A stretch of 64,000 nt of DNA from Brevibacillus antibioticus (GTDB lineage: Bacteria > Bacillota > Bacilli > Brevibacillales > Brevibacillaceae), in the NCBI RefSeq assembly GCF_005217615.1, contig NZ_SZNK01000001.1, forward strand, positions 1,321,501 to 1,385,500. The letters run 5' to 3'. The notes beneath the pieces are model-generated. The model was not told where the DNA came from. It made no database searches and saw only the letters and a list, made by a program, of their open reading frames with translations. The position numbers and the translations under genes are program-made. Each line of letters opens with the position of its first letter. The first letter of the stretch is position 1. Positions 16,376-24,959 of the stretch are shown in pieces.

Positions 16376-18427
16376 ATGGGGAGCATTCAAGTGTTAGATG
16401 AGCATCTCGCCAATATGATTGCTGCAGGGGAAGTAGTGGAAAGACCGGCTTCGGTTGTCAAAGAGCTGGTCGAAAATGCAATTGATGCCAGTGCAACGAC
16501 AATCGAGATCCACGTTGAAGAAGGCGGCCTGGAGATGATTCGGATCGTTGACAATGGGAAAGGGATGGATCGGGAAGATTGTCAGCTGGCTTTTGAGCGC
16601 CATGCTACCAGTAAAATCAGCAACGCTCGTGATTTGTTCCGCATTCGTACACTGGGCTTTCGTGGAGAGGCCCTGCCGAGTATTGCGGCAGTCTCGCGCA
16701 TGGAGTTGACGAGCAGTACGTCTAGTAGTGAGGTTGGCACTCATCTCTTGATTGAAGGTGGGCAGCTCGGAACGATTTCCGATAAAGCCGCTGTAAAAGG
16801 GACGGAAGTTTGCGTACGCAGTTTGTTTTTCAACACACCTGCTCGTTTGAAATACATGAAGTCGATCGCCACGGAGGTCGGACATATTTCCGATTATGTG
16901 AATCGGCTTGCACTCACACATCCGTCGGTCTCCTTCCTGCTGACTCATAATAGCAAGACACTCTTGCAAACGTCTGGCGACGGAAAGCTGTTGCACGTCA
17001 TGGCGGCTATCTACGGTGTGCAAGTAGCGAAGCTGTTGCTTCCAATTGCAGGGGAGACCCTCGACTATAAGTGGTCTGGTTTCCTTTCGAAGACGGAAGT
17101 GACAAGGGCGAATCGCTCTTACCTTTCGACACTGGTAAACGGTCGGTACGTGCGCAGCTATTCCATCAACAATGCGATTATGCGCGGTTATCATACATTG
17201 TTACCTATCGGCCGTTATCCGATTGTGGCTTTGCAGATCGAGATGGATCCGTCACTGGTCGATGTGAACGTACATCCCGCTAAACTAGAGGCGAGATTCA
17301 GTAAAGAAGATGAATTGTGCAGTGCAATAGAACAATCGGTAAAAGAAACATTGCGACAAGGCTTGGGGCTTGTCAGACCCATGGCTACGCAACAAAAAGC
17401 GAAGGTCGTCACCCAGGTCGTTCAACCGCAGTTTGACCTGCAAATCACCAAGCCTGATACTCCGCAATCGTCGTTATTAGCTGCGAGTCCCCGACTCCAG
17501 GAATGGATGGCCAAGCAGGAAACGACAAGCAAGCAAGTGGATCTAGTGACGCCTATCGCTCCATCTTTTGAGAACGGCACGGTGAAGGAGTCTGCAGCCA
17601 ACTATGAAAAGCTGGAGGCTACAAAAGTAGAGGCTATCCCACAAGAAATCGTGCAGGCGACTTTGTTAGATCGAACGGACACGACGGAAGCTCTCCAACC
17701 TTACGGGGCTAAGATTCCAGCACCAACTCCTGTGCATTCATTAAATGAAATCAGCAGCGAGGACAATTCAGCCGCAGCAGGTACCGAACAAACACCGCCA
17801 CTCCTGGACACCAACAATGCCAATGAAACGGATTCGCCTGTTCCCGTTATGTACCCAGTTGGTCAAGTCCATGGCACCTACATCGTCGCGCAAAATGACG
17901 AAGGCATGTATTTAATTGATCAACATGCCGCGCAGGAGCGGATTTTTTACGAGTATTTCATGGACAAGCTTGCGGAAGAGGACATTTCCAGCCAGATCAT
18001 GCTGTTTCCTCATACAGTGGAATATACGGCTGCCGAGGCAAGCAAACTGGAGAGGCGATTGTCGCTTTTGCAATCGTTTGGTTTGGAAATCGAGGCGTTC
18101 GGTGGACGAACCTTTATCGTTCGGGCTCATCCACATTGGTTCCCAGAAGGAGCTGAGCTGGAGGTCATTGAGGAGCTCATTCAGTTTGTACTGGAAACGG
18201 GAGAAAACGCCCAAGCCAATGTCGTACTGATGCGCGAAAAAGCTGCCATCATGATGTCCTGCAAAGCATCGATTAAAGCGAATCGCTTCCTGAAGCATGC
18301 AGAGATGGAAAGCTTGCTAAACCAGCTGCGTAATACGAGCAGTCCGTATACGTGCCCACACGGCAGGCCGATTGTGATTCATTTTACTGGTTATGACTTG
18401 GAAAAAATGTTTAAGCGTGTGATGTAA
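16376..18427 (+). CDS. mutL: DNA mismatch repair endonuclease MutL
   Basis: A 683-residue protein; ATG after AGGAGGGGAGG. GHKL ATPase motifs: ELVENAIDASAT, DNGKGM, TLGFRGEALPS. A long variable linker (about 335-490) leads to the C-terminal dimerisation and nuclease domain with the metal-binding DQHAAQERIFYE and CPHGRPIVIH, showing an endonuclease-type MutL as in methyl-independent repair. Cotranscribed with mutS. A decayed prophage starts right after the stop codon. Confidence 0.97.
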   Translation: MGSIQVLDEHLANMIAAGEVVERPASVVKELVENAIDASATTIEIHVEEGGLEMIRIVDNGKGMDREDCQLAFERHATSKISNARDLFRIRTLGFRGEALPSIAAVSRMELTSSTSSSEVGTHLLIEGGQLGTISDKAAVKGTEVCVRSLFFNTPARLKYMKSIATEVGHISDYVNRLALTHPSVSFLLTHNSKTLLQTSGDGKLLHVMAAIYGVQVAKLLLPIAGETLDYKWSGFLSKTEVTRANRSYLSTLVNGRYVRSYSINNAIMRGYHTLLPIGRYPIVALQIEMDPSLVDVNVHPAKLEARFSKEDELCSAIEQSVKETLRQGLGLVRPMATQQKAKVVTQVVQPQFDLQITKPDTPQSSLLAASPRLQEWMAKQETTSKQVDLVTPIAPSFENGTVKESAANYEKLEATKVEAIPQEIVQATLLDRTDTTEALQPYGAKIPAPTPVHSLNEISSEDNSAAAGTEQTPPLLDTNNANETDSPVPVMYPVGQVHGTYIVAQNDEGMYLIDQHAAQERIFYEYFMDKLAEEDISSQIMLFPHTVEYTAAEASKLERRLSLLQSFGLEIEAFGGRTFIVRAHPHWFPEGAELEVIEELIQFVLETGENAQANVVLMREKAAIMMSCKASIKANRFLKHAEMESLLNQLRNTSSPYTCPHGRPIVIHFTGYDLEKMFKRVM

Positions 18428-19402
18428 ACATGTATGGGGACGACATTATTTTCGGAGTAGTAAAAAACAAGAATAATGCCGATTCTTTTTGCATGTCAAA
18501 AGTTACTTGGCTATAAACATTCAACGTCATTTGAATACTGGAGTGCCCCAAACGTTTAGAAACGATTTTGGGGTGCTCCCCAATTTTTAGCATGAGGGTA
18601 GCGTGAGTGTGCCTTTTAAGAGGTTCTCCATCATTTTTTGCTATGATGAAGTCTTGATCAAGATAGCCATCTCCAAATAGTCGTCTATCCTCTTGTTGAA
18701 TTGATCTGTGTCGTATTAACTCTTCGATAAGTGAATTTCTTCTCCTGGATAACGATCCCCTGCCCAGCGACATAAGATAATGTCTTATTTACACTTATTT
18801 TCCCCTCATCTAGCATGCAGTCTTTCCATTTTAGAGCAAGTATTTCACCTCTCCTCATTCCAGTGTATATTGCAAGAAAACGATTTGCTTCCTCTATGTT
18901 CCAAACCTTCATTTCTTTACGCTTACGCTTAGGTTGATCTACATTTTGCATACTATTATTTTTAATCAGACCCCATTTAAAAAGTTTTTTAGGATACTAT
19001 GAAGATATTGTACATACTCTTCTGAAACTTTTTCGTCCAATAGTGACGAGTAGTAACGCATGATTTGTACAGGTTTGATATCAGCCATTTTATATGTACC
19101 GAAAGCCGGGATGAGTCTTGAGTGGATAGCACTTCTATATCCAGCCTGTGTTGTAACTCTTAGTGTGGGCTTGGCAACAGTGTGAAGCCAGTCTAAGATA
19201 AATTCACCAAATGTAATTTTGCTCTCATTCACATATTCTCCATTTTCGATTTGAGTAATTAATTCTGCACACGATTTTTCAGCTTCTTTCTTCGTCTTAA
19301 AGCCACTTACGGTTTTTTGTCTTCTTTTACCCGTTAAAGGATCTGGACCAATATCGATCTAAAAGACCAATTAGCCCCTCGTTTTCTGAAATGTCCTTTC
19401 AT
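18411..19402 (-). pseudogene. Phage tyrosine integrase relic
   Basis: Read on the minus strand from ATG at 19402: MKGHFRKRGANWSF, a frameshift, IDIGPDPLTGKRRQKTVSGF (AP2-like arm-binding domain), FILDWLHTVAKPTLRVTTQ, a frameshift near 18975, then IYTGMRRGEILALKWKD (catalytic Arg). Further frameshifts precede HTHATLMLKIGEHPKIVSKR and MTLNVYSQVT (catalytic His and Tyr). Several internal segments are deleted, including the strand before the HxLR box. It lies just behind mutL, so mutL's downstream flank was the integration site of this prophage. Confidence 0.85.
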
Positions 19403-19952
19403 TCATTTTCCTCCCACTGTCGAATTTTTTAAAAAAGGTGTGTCATCGTCTTTTATTTTTATAGTTTTTTGCAGTGAAGCAAATGGATCAAATGAATCAT
19501 TTTTACTGGTTATTTCGTTTTGCTCAACATTCCAAGGTTTAAGCAACTCCTTCGCGAAAAATGTAGTTTTATGACCGCATTCAATGCAATAACGAGCATT
19601 ACCTTATGAGATAGTCCCACATTCATTTATTACCGTAGTATTTATAGGTACATTTATTAATTACTTCTACACCACATACTTTGCAAAATGTTCCATTAGT
19701 TATTTGTTCATTTGAGCATCTTGGACATGTCAAAGCTCGTCCATATTCATCAACTGGACTGGCTCGCAAAAATCCCCATTTCCTTTCGTTTATTAAAAAA
19801 CTTAAGAATATTAATGGCAGCTTTGAAAGAAACATCACACCATTCGGTTAAATCACGTGCTCCGAATGTTCTTAGTTTGCTTAAAACACTTGTAGGTGCT
19901 AATAGTGTTCTTGCAAAACAGTTAGCCTCTTTTTCAAGTAAATCGTAACTAC
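19403..19952 (-). pseudogene. ImmA/IrrE-type metallopeptidase relic with zinc-ribbon tail
   Basis: On the minus strand the pieces read LLEKEANCFARTLLAPTSVL (typical after the HExxH motif of ImmA), SFKAAINILKFFNKRKEMG, then in another frame SPVDEYGRALTCPRCSNEQ, FCKVCGVEV, a TAG near 19607, and NARYCIECGHKTTFFAKELL. ImmA proteases cleave the phage/ICE repressor; versions with C-terminal Cys-rich tails occur beside integrases in Bacillales phages. The HExxH region is lost. Its last codon abuts the integrase start, as in one operon. Confidence 0.7.
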
Positions 19953-20243
19953 TTTTTGATAAGGTATACCTTGCAAGAATTGTTTTATTATTTCTAGAAT
20001 GCGAGCGACATTCAGATATTCAGCGAACGGACGATTATAAATTTCGTCGTCGAAGTATTCGATGAAAATGCTTTCTACATGTTTGGCCAACTCTTCAGGG
20101 GTGCTGTAGTTAGATTGAAGAAGGTTAATAATCTCATTTATTTCAAATCGGTAATGATCGTGTTCGGGATCTATACTAACTAACCCAATCGGGTCCCATC
20201 GATCAATAATGGGCACATGAGTAACGACCGAGGATTTTCTCAT
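19899..20243 (-). CDS. DUF1871-like small protein, 3' end fused to ImmA relic
   Basis: A 114-residue frame. WDPIGLVSIDPEHDHYRFEI and EELAKHVESIFIEYFDDEIY resemble DUF1871 proteins of unknown function found in Bacillales. The tail after about residue 95 is read out of frame through the ImmA relic, so the original C-terminus was lost by a deletion joining two genes. Possibly still expressed; function unknown. Confidence 0.5.
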   Translation of the reverse strand: MRKSSVVTHVPIIDRWDPIGLVSIDPEHDHYRFEINEIINLLQSNYSTPEELAKHVESIFIEYFDDEIYNRPFAEYLNVARILEIIKQFLQGIPYQKVVTIYLKKRLTVLQEHY

Positions 20244-20420
20244 GGTGGAACATTGTGGGGACTAGTGAACGATTTCAAAGACTTCATTAACGGTGATGAT
20301 AATGCGAATCACAATAACGGCTATGGTGGCCTGTATTGCCCGCATTGGGGTTATCCCTCAGAAGACATGGAAGCCATTTAGAAGTTTGCAATTGAACTGG
20401 GATATATAAAGGCATCTTAA
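20232..20420 (+). pseudogene. Fragment of an unrecognised protein
   Basis: An in-frame stretch reads FSHGGTLWGLVNDFKDF, GDDNANHNNGYGGLYCPHWG, PSEDMEAI, a TAG at 20379, then KFAIELGYIKAS and stop. The conserved-looking C-terminus interrupted by a stop suggests a dead gene end. I do not recognise the family. Confidence 0.35.
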
Positions 20421-20432
20421 CACAACGGTAAT

Positions 20433-20678
20433 TTAGAAAATGTACTCTAAGGCTGTCAGAAATATGCCGAAGAGCAAGAGTATCCAGCCAATCACTACTG
20501 TTATGTAGGTTAAAAGCTTCCAGATTCCATAAACAGAGCCTTTTCGTAAACTAATACGACTCCACAGAATCATCCATAATCCCATCAGGGCCGCTTCCTT
20601 TTGAAGGACTGGAAAAGCAACGCAAATTAATAGACCTGTGATGAAACCTAATAATATCAATTTTAATGAGCGAGTCAT
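20433..20678 (-). CDS. Small integral membrane protein
   Basis: 81 residues from the ATG at 20678, chosen because GAGAGG lies eight bases upstream. Three predicted membrane segments: LILLGFITGLLICVAF, ALMGLWMILW and LTYITVVIGWILLLFGIFL. It lies alone on the minus strand inside the prophage relic. No family recognised. Confidence 0.55.
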   Translation of the reverse strand: MTRSLKLILLGFITGLLICVAFPVLQKEAALMGLWMILWSRISLRKGSVYGIWKLLTYITVVIGWILLLFGIFLTALEYIF

Positions 20679-20778
20679 ATAAAGTACCTCTCGAATCCCA
20701 GATTTATGTTTCAAACAATATATACATTAAAATGATTATTCCTTGAAGTGAATACAAAATTTTACAAAAATTTTACAC

Positions 20779-20797
20779 AACACACGATTTGTTAAAT
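20779..20797 (+). promoter_or_regulatory. Repeated AACACACGATTTGTTAAAT element, copy 1
   Basis: Identical to 22187-22205 (19 nt) and sharing 14 nt with 27387-27400. Each copy sits shortly upstream of a phage-relic gene or relic border. Likely a phage operator or promoter element. Confidence 0.5.
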
Positions 20798-20811
20798 GAG
20801 GAGGGAGTCTC

Positions 20812-21027
20812 ATGGATAAAGTAATCGTTGAAATTACAAAAGAAGGCTACAAAGTCACAGTAAACGTGAATGGCGAAGAATACTCGCAGGAGTATAGAGC
20901 AACTGAATTCGGCTCTGAGCAGGTATCAGGAGTAGACTTTGAAACCACAGACCAAATCAGTGATGAACTATACGATGCACTTAATTCCTTCTTTGCTTAT
21001 GATGTTATGAAAGCATTAAGTGAATGA
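20812..21027 (+). CDS. Small hypothetical phage protein
   Basis: 71 acidic residues starting at an ATG after GAGGAGGGAG. Predicted beta-rich start (VIVEITKEGYKVTVNVNGEE) then a helical end. It follows the repeated AACACACGATTTGT element by 15 nt and overlaps none of its neighbours. Not recognised; typical of small cargo genes in Bacillales prophages. Confidence 0.65.
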   Translation: MDKVIVEITKEGYKVTVNVNGEEYSQEYRATEFGSEQVSGVDFETTDQISDELYDALNSFFAYDVMKALSE

Positions 21028-21037
21028 GGAGAAGTAA

Positions 21038-21136
21038 ATGGCGACAAAACATCCGCGTTTTCCGTTGACTCTTCTAGACGACTTGAAAGAGTCGTGGATG
21101 GAGGAAGCGAATAAGCAAAATGTCTCTTCGCAATGA
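21038..21136 (+). CDS. Short ribbon-helix-helix-like peptide, probably truncated
   Basis: A 32-residue frame (MATKHPRFPLTLLDDLKESW ... NVSSQ) with GAGGAG upstream. The pattern HPRFPLTLLDDLKxxWxxEA resembles the N-terminal strand and first helix of phage ribbon-helix-helix DNA-binding proteins. It ends where the next, frame-shifted gene starts, so it may be the broken front of a once longer protein. Confidence 0.45.
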   Translation: MATKHPRFPLTLLDDLKESWMEEANKQNVSSQ

Positions 21137-21377
21137 GTCTGACTACCTAATTTCGGATATGGTCCGTTGGGCGATCAGAGCAACACTAAAACAATGGGGA
21201 CTACCGCCAAAAGACGGAATAATTACTTATGTAGATGCTGAAAAAGTTGCTTCGAAGCATCCCGGCTTTTGTTTTAAAAAGGCAGGATTCCAATTGATCG
21301 GAAAAAGTAAGAAAGGTCTCTTACTCTTACAACTCTGTCTAAAGGACATCAAACGGGAGTATCGTTCGATTATTTAA
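21120..21377 (+). CDS. XF1762-like phage protein, N-terminally truncated
   Basis: 85 residues. GIITYVDAEKVASKHPGFCF, KKAGFQLIGKSKKGL and LLLQL match the C-terminal half of a phage family (XF1762-like, GNAT-related) where the order T-V-D, P-G-C, KAGF and G-L-LQL is conserved. The normal N-terminal half is missing and the start codon falls inside the preceding short gene, so this is probably a relic. Confidence 0.5.
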   Translation: MSLRNESDYLISDMVRWAIRATLKQWGLPPKDGIITYVDAEKVASKHPGFCFKKAGFQLIGKSKKGLLLLQLCLKDIKREYRSII

Positions 21378-21464
21378 CTTAACATTACTGCTGTTAATGG
21401 TTCAAGGGGTACAAAAGAAAAAAGGATAGCAGTTTGCCATCCTAAATTTCCTCTATTAATAGTA

Positions 21465-21737
21465 TCATCTATGGAAAAAGTGTTTTGTCACTATATTCAA
21501 AACACCACCTAATAATGTACCTATGAAAATGGAGATACCTATGACTCCGTATCCCATACCACTCCAACCACCAACAAAAAAGCTGATGATTATAATTACA
21601 ATGCTTATTATAAGTAATCCAGCAAAACCTATACCAAGGTACTTTCCATTCTTTTCTGGAAAAATTTTTCTTAATAGTATGGATGCAATAGCAAATAGTA
21701 AAGTGACTCCCAAGCAAATATAGATGAAGATTTGCAT
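21465..21737 (-). CDS. YesK-like small membrane protein
   Basis: 90 residues; ATG after AGGAGGTAACAT. Three membrane segments (IYICLGVTLLFAIASILL; FAGLLIISIVIIIISFFVGG; GVIGISIFIGTLLGGVLNIV) and the GMGYGVIG turn agree with the YesK family of unknown function. Likely cargo of the prophage region. Confidence 0.65.
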   Translation of the reverse strand: MQIFIYICLGVTLLFAIASILLRKIFPEKNGKYLGIGFAGLLIISIVIIIISFFVGGWSGMGYGVIGISIFIGTLLGGVLNIVTKHFFHR

Positions 21738-21918
21738 ATGTTACCTCCTGGCTGCATGTTGTTAAACTTATTGTAATACTGAATGAAAAAACAAAAAGTA
21801 CCAAATATCTTTGGTACCATCTTCATCACAACTATGATTGGCGTTATTGCAGGTGAAAGGGACAGCTATTTAACATAAGAGAAATTGAATAAAGCCCCCA
21901 AAAGGAGGCTTACTCAAA

Positions 21919-22080
21919 TTATTTGGGTTCACAAAGGGCAAGGGGTTTTTTGGTACCGCCACCACCACCACCCCAACCGCTGCCACCACCCCCACAATTG
22001 GGCTCACTGTATGCAAATACAGCAGTAGAGACTGACATTACCATAACGACTGTTAGGGCAAATGAAAAAAGCTTTTTCAT
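21919..22080 (-). CDS. Secreted glycine-rich two-cysteine peptide
   Basis: 53 residues with a perfect Shine-Dalgarno (AAAGGAGGTGATACTA-ATG). A clear signal peptide (MKKLFSFALTVVMVMSVSTA, cleavage after VFA) is followed by a 30-residue mature part: YSEPNC, a Gly4-Ser-Gly-Trp-Gly6 run, then TKKPLALCEPK. The two cysteines flanking a poly-Gly segment could form a disulfide loop. It resembles no family I can name; a bacteriocin-like or surface peptide is possible. A hairpin candidate precedes nothing obvious on this strand. Confidence 0.7.
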   Translation of the reverse strand: MKKLFSFALTVVMVMSVSTAVFAYSEPNCGGGGSGWGGGGGGTKKPLALCEPK

Positions 22081-22186
22081 TAGTATCACCTCCTTTACAG
22101 AAAGTTATGGAAATATAATAACTTAATTTCAAATTTTTGTAAAATATTGACCTATCAACCGTTAGAATTCTTGCCTATGGGAACTC

Positions 22187-22205
22187 AACACACGATTTGT
22201 TAAAT
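22187..22205 (+). promoter_or_regulatory. Repeated AACACACGATTTGTTAAAT element, copy 2
   Basis: Exact 19-nt match to the copy at 20779-20797. It lies 29 nt upstream of the sigma-like gene. Confidence 0.5.
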
Positions 22206-22234
22206 AAGAATTAAGAAAAGGGTAGGCGGTGTAG

Positions 22235-22879
22235 GTGAACGATAAGCTGATCGAACGTGTTTGCGAAAAATGTCCCGCTACTCAATGGGGCAAGAAATCG
22301 ATCTGTAGTGTCCATAACCTCCACGTTGGTAAAATCGAAACCTGCCCGGATTGGGACAATTACATCATAGAGAATCAAGCATTAATGGATCGGAGCGGGC
22401 AGCTCGCCTTTATTAATCTTGAGCCAGCTCTTGAAGTAGTCACGAAAGTCGAGGAAGAAATCAAGGGATTTAATTGGATGGTCAAAGAGGTAGAGCGTCT
22501 TAGGAAGGAAATTGATAAGGCAATTATTTCTAATCCGGCGATCCAGCAGAAATTGGTCGCTACCTATGGGGACGCTGCAGGTATGCCAAGCGGGAAAGGC
22601 TTGCGCCTCTCTACTCTAACCATTTCGGAAGAGCGGTACGAAAAGCAAATCCAACGAATGAAAAACCTTGAAAACAAAGTGCGGAAGATAAACGAGTTTG
22701 CATTAAACCTTGAGGATGACAAATACAGAACAGTCCTTGAATGTATGATGGACGGAATGCGTATGAACAGCATTGCCAGACACGTAGACGTATCCCGCCA
22801 ACGATTAAACGAGATCAAGCGGGACATCGTTAAACGAATGGCAAGGGAGCTATACAGTGACGAATTGTTAGGCTCCTGA
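22235..22879 (+). CDS. Phage sigma-factor-like regulator with N-terminal Cys motif
   Basis: A 214-residue protein from a GTG start. N-terminal putative zinc site (CEKCPATQWGKKSICSVHN ... CPDW), a long coiled-coil-like middle, and a C-terminal helix-turn-helix (MNSIARHVDVSRQRLNEIKR) like sigma-70 region 4 proteins of Bacillales phages. It probably drives late phage transcription: a candidate promoter-attenuator unit lies directly behind it and is repeated at 25.25 kb. A decayed second copy of this gene lies at 27.96-28.17 kb. Confidence 0.7.
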   Translation: MNDKLIERVCEKCPATQWGKKSICSVHNLHVGKIETCPDWDNYIIENQALMDRSGQLAFINLEPALEVVTKVEEEIKGFNWMVKEVERLRKEIDKAIISNPAIQQKLVATYGDAAGMPSGKGLRLSTLTISEERYEKQIQRMKNLENKVRKINEFALNLEDDKYRTVLECMMDGMRMNSIARHVDVSRQRLNEIKRDIVKRMARELYSDELLGS

Positions 22880-22882
22880 GAG

Positions 22883-22995
22883 GTTGACATATCTGACGTT
22901 ATTGAAGGTTTTTGCAAGCAAATCAAAAATCGTTCTATACTAAGTGTACGCATGATGAATAAGCCACTCGGGTAAATAACCGGGTGGCTTTTTTT
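22883..22995 (+). promoter_or_regulatory. Repeated phage promoter-attenuator unit, copy 1
   Basis: TTGCAA (22912-22917), 18-nt spacer, TATACT (22936-22941), then a strong hairpin AAGCCACTCGGGT-aaata-ACCGGGTGGCTT with T7. The whole block, including GACATATCTGACG upstream, recurs at 25243-25356 with covarying hairpin bases. Confidence 0.7.
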
Positions 22996-23187
22996 GGTAG
23001 TTCTAAATATCTATAAGTGTATTTGGATATTTGTGTCTTTATATCTATTGTAGATGGCTGTTCCACATCCGATACTTCATCACGTGGGCATTATTTCCTT
23101 TTTATATATAGATTGGATATCAGGCGTATCGATCAACATGAGAATCTCCCATCTGTATAGAAACCTTTACAGAGAGGAGGAGACTGT

Positions 23188-24450
23188 TTGCCCAATATTG
23201 AAGGTATCAATATCCAGCAGTCAAGTGCTGAACGCAAGAGCTACGTGGTTGTAGGCGCCATTTTATCTTGCAGCAGCGGAAGTAAACAGAGTCGGCTGAA
23301 AATGCCGTTCAGCCATGGTGTTTTTGTAAAAGGAAAGCCGCAAATGAATATCATGGATTTCGTTCCTAACGTTAATATCCTGCCATTTGGAAAGTGTAGC
23401 AGCTTAAAGAATCCGACAGTCGCCTCTGCCACAGCAGCGAATAACGGTGTACTTACACCGATGCCGTGCACACCTCTGACGACAATGCCATGGATCGATG
23501 GGAAAGCGGACAAAATAGTGGGTGGCCATCCGGCATTGCTGAACAAATCAACAAATATGTGTTTCTATTGTGGGCTGATCAAGATTGAAGATGACGGGCA
23601 GGATTTGGGTGGTGTGACGATTGGAAATCAGTCGTCAGCAAATAGTGGGCCGTCAGCTTCCGGCTTTGGACAAGGACCAGCTTGCGAAAAGCCACAGGAA
23701 AAACCAAGCATGTTGGATAGTCTCGTCAAAGGAATCTCGATGCTGGGAGACGTTCCTGCTGCAATGCAAAAAGCGGCAAGTGAGTTGCCAGGCGCTTTGG
23801 AGAAAGCAGCAAATGATTTGCCGAAGGGTGTTGGAGCGTTTGTAAGGGAAGGATATATCGAGCCAATGCAAGAAGACTTGGATACGTTGCGGGATGGTAA
23901 AGTCGAGCTTGCGGATGGAATTGCAATCGGTGGGCTTGCCTTGGGTGTACTTACGCTGGGGGGAAGTAAAAGAATTAAGAATTTATTGGATGCGGCAAGG
24001 AAGGGGAAGAAGGGGACACGTTATTCTAGGAGACCAAGTGATTTGTTTATTAATGATTTTGCTCTAAATGGTCAAAGAATTGCTCCAAAGCATTTATATC
24101 GTGAGCTTAGAAAATCAGAAGTTGGAAAGGAAACTTTAGATTATATCCAAAATAATAATGTTAGGGTTTTATTGGACTATAGTAAAAAGCCAGGGGTGTA
24201 TGGTATAGCATATGGACCTGATAAAGCAGTTATTTATGTGAGTAATACACAATCTGTCCAGAAAACTGCTCAAAAAATTATACATGAAACAACTCATAAC
24301 AAGATTAACTCAACAGTATATACTCAACGAGAGGAAGTGGTTGCACATATGAGAGAAGCTAAGCATCTAAATAATGAGCTTTCTTTTGGTGACATACGTA
24401 ACATTATTAAAAAAGTAAAGCGGTTGTACTCTGAACTTCCATATAGATAA
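23188..24450 (+). CDS. DUF4280/PAAR-like polymorphic toxin with zincin-like C-terminus
   Basis: A 420-residue protein starting at TTG after GAGGAGGAG. The N-terminal 130 residues match DUF4280, a PAAR-like spike-tip domain (VVGAILSCSSGSKQSRLKMP, PFGKCSSLKNPTVAS, TPMPCTPLTTMPW). A linker with an amphipathic/hydrophobic stretch follows (about 170-260). The C-terminal region carries IIHETTHNK, an HExxH-like zinc site, and downstream QREEVVAHMREAKH, so it is probably a metallopeptidase toxin. Codon usage becomes more A/T-rich after about 23970, marking the boundary between conserved carrier and exchangeable toxin. DUF4280 proteins load onto contractile injection systems; none is visible here. Confidence 0.7.
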   Translation: MPNIEGINIQQSSAERKSYVVVGAILSCSSGSKQSRLKMPFSHGVFVKGKPQMNIMDFVPNVNILPFGKCSSLKNPTVASATAANNGVLTPMPCTPLTTMPWIDGKADKIVGGHPALLNKSTNMCFYCGLIKIEDDGQDLGGVTIGNQSSANSGPSASGFGQGPACEKPQEKPSMLDSLVKGISMLGDVPAAMQKAASELPGALEKAANDLPKGVGAFVREGYIEPMQEDLDTLRDGKVELADGIAIGGLALGVLTLGGSKRIKNLLDAARKGKKGTRYSRRPSDLFINDFALNGQRIAPKHLYRELRKSEVGKETLDYIQNNNVRVLLDYSKKPGVYGIAYGPDKAVIYVSNTQSVQKTAQKIIHETTHNKINSTVYTQREEVVAHMREAKHLNNELSFGDIRNIIKKVKRLYSELPYR

Positions 24451-24461
24451 GGAGTGGGAAC

Positions 24462-24665
24462 TTGAATAATGCTGACTTTTTAAAAGAAATGCGTGAAATT
24501 CAATCCATATGTGATAAAGCTGCAAATGGAGAGAATGTTTTTTGCCCTAAATGTGGAGAATTACTACAATTCTTTGGGGTTGACAGTGGTAAGCATCCAG
24601 GGGTTTTTTGTCCAAACAACGATTTTCAGGTATTAATCAATTTAAAAACAAAAGAGGATAGATAG
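24462..24665 (+). CDS. Probable immunity protein, zinc-ribbon type
   Basis: 67 residues starting at TTG 11 nt after the toxin stop, with GGAGTGGG upstream. It contains FCPKCGEL and GVFCPNND, a single zinc ribbon. Its place directly after a polymorphic toxin and its matching A/T-rich composition suggest it is the cognate immunity gene, though the family is not recognised. Confidence 0.5.
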   Translation: MNNADFLKEMREIQSICDKAANGENVFCPKCGELLQFFGVDSGKHPGVFCPNNDFQVLINLKTKEDR

Positions 24666-24959
24666 ACTATTAGAGCAATGAACCTGGAATAGAGTTCGTT
24701 AGAGCTATCGACTGCCATAAAACAGATTTGGAAACGTAGGATTGTAAAACCAGAAAACCCATTCTTAACACTTTGACAAACATGCTGGATAAACTATCGA
24801 AGGCTTTATTCTAACTTGAACGATGAGGAGGAATGAGCCTTTTTTTGTATGCAGCGGAAAGTAACCAGCATTCTGTATTTCATGGCAGTGCTTGGTCCAA
24901 AGGTGAAGCCAACTTCCCGAGTGCCGAAGAGGAAGACGGCATGATCAATAAACTCCGTG
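24666..24959 (+). other. Non-coding stretch with a protein-end scrap
   Basis: No complete gene. From about 24847 one frame reads ESNQHSVFHGSAWSKGEANF, PSAEEEDGMINKLRV and stop, which looks like the C-terminus of an unrecognised protein lacking its start. The MITE-like element inserts immediately at its stop codon. Confidence 0.4.

Noticed and set aside
16394-17194. 266-codon frame antisense to mutL
   Set aside because: Shadow frame; no features of a protein.
21923-22126. Plus-strand proline-rich frame (PPPPPQPLPPPP)
   Set aside because: It is the complement of the Gly-rich secreted peptide gene, which has a signal peptide and perfect Shine-Dalgarno on the minus strand.
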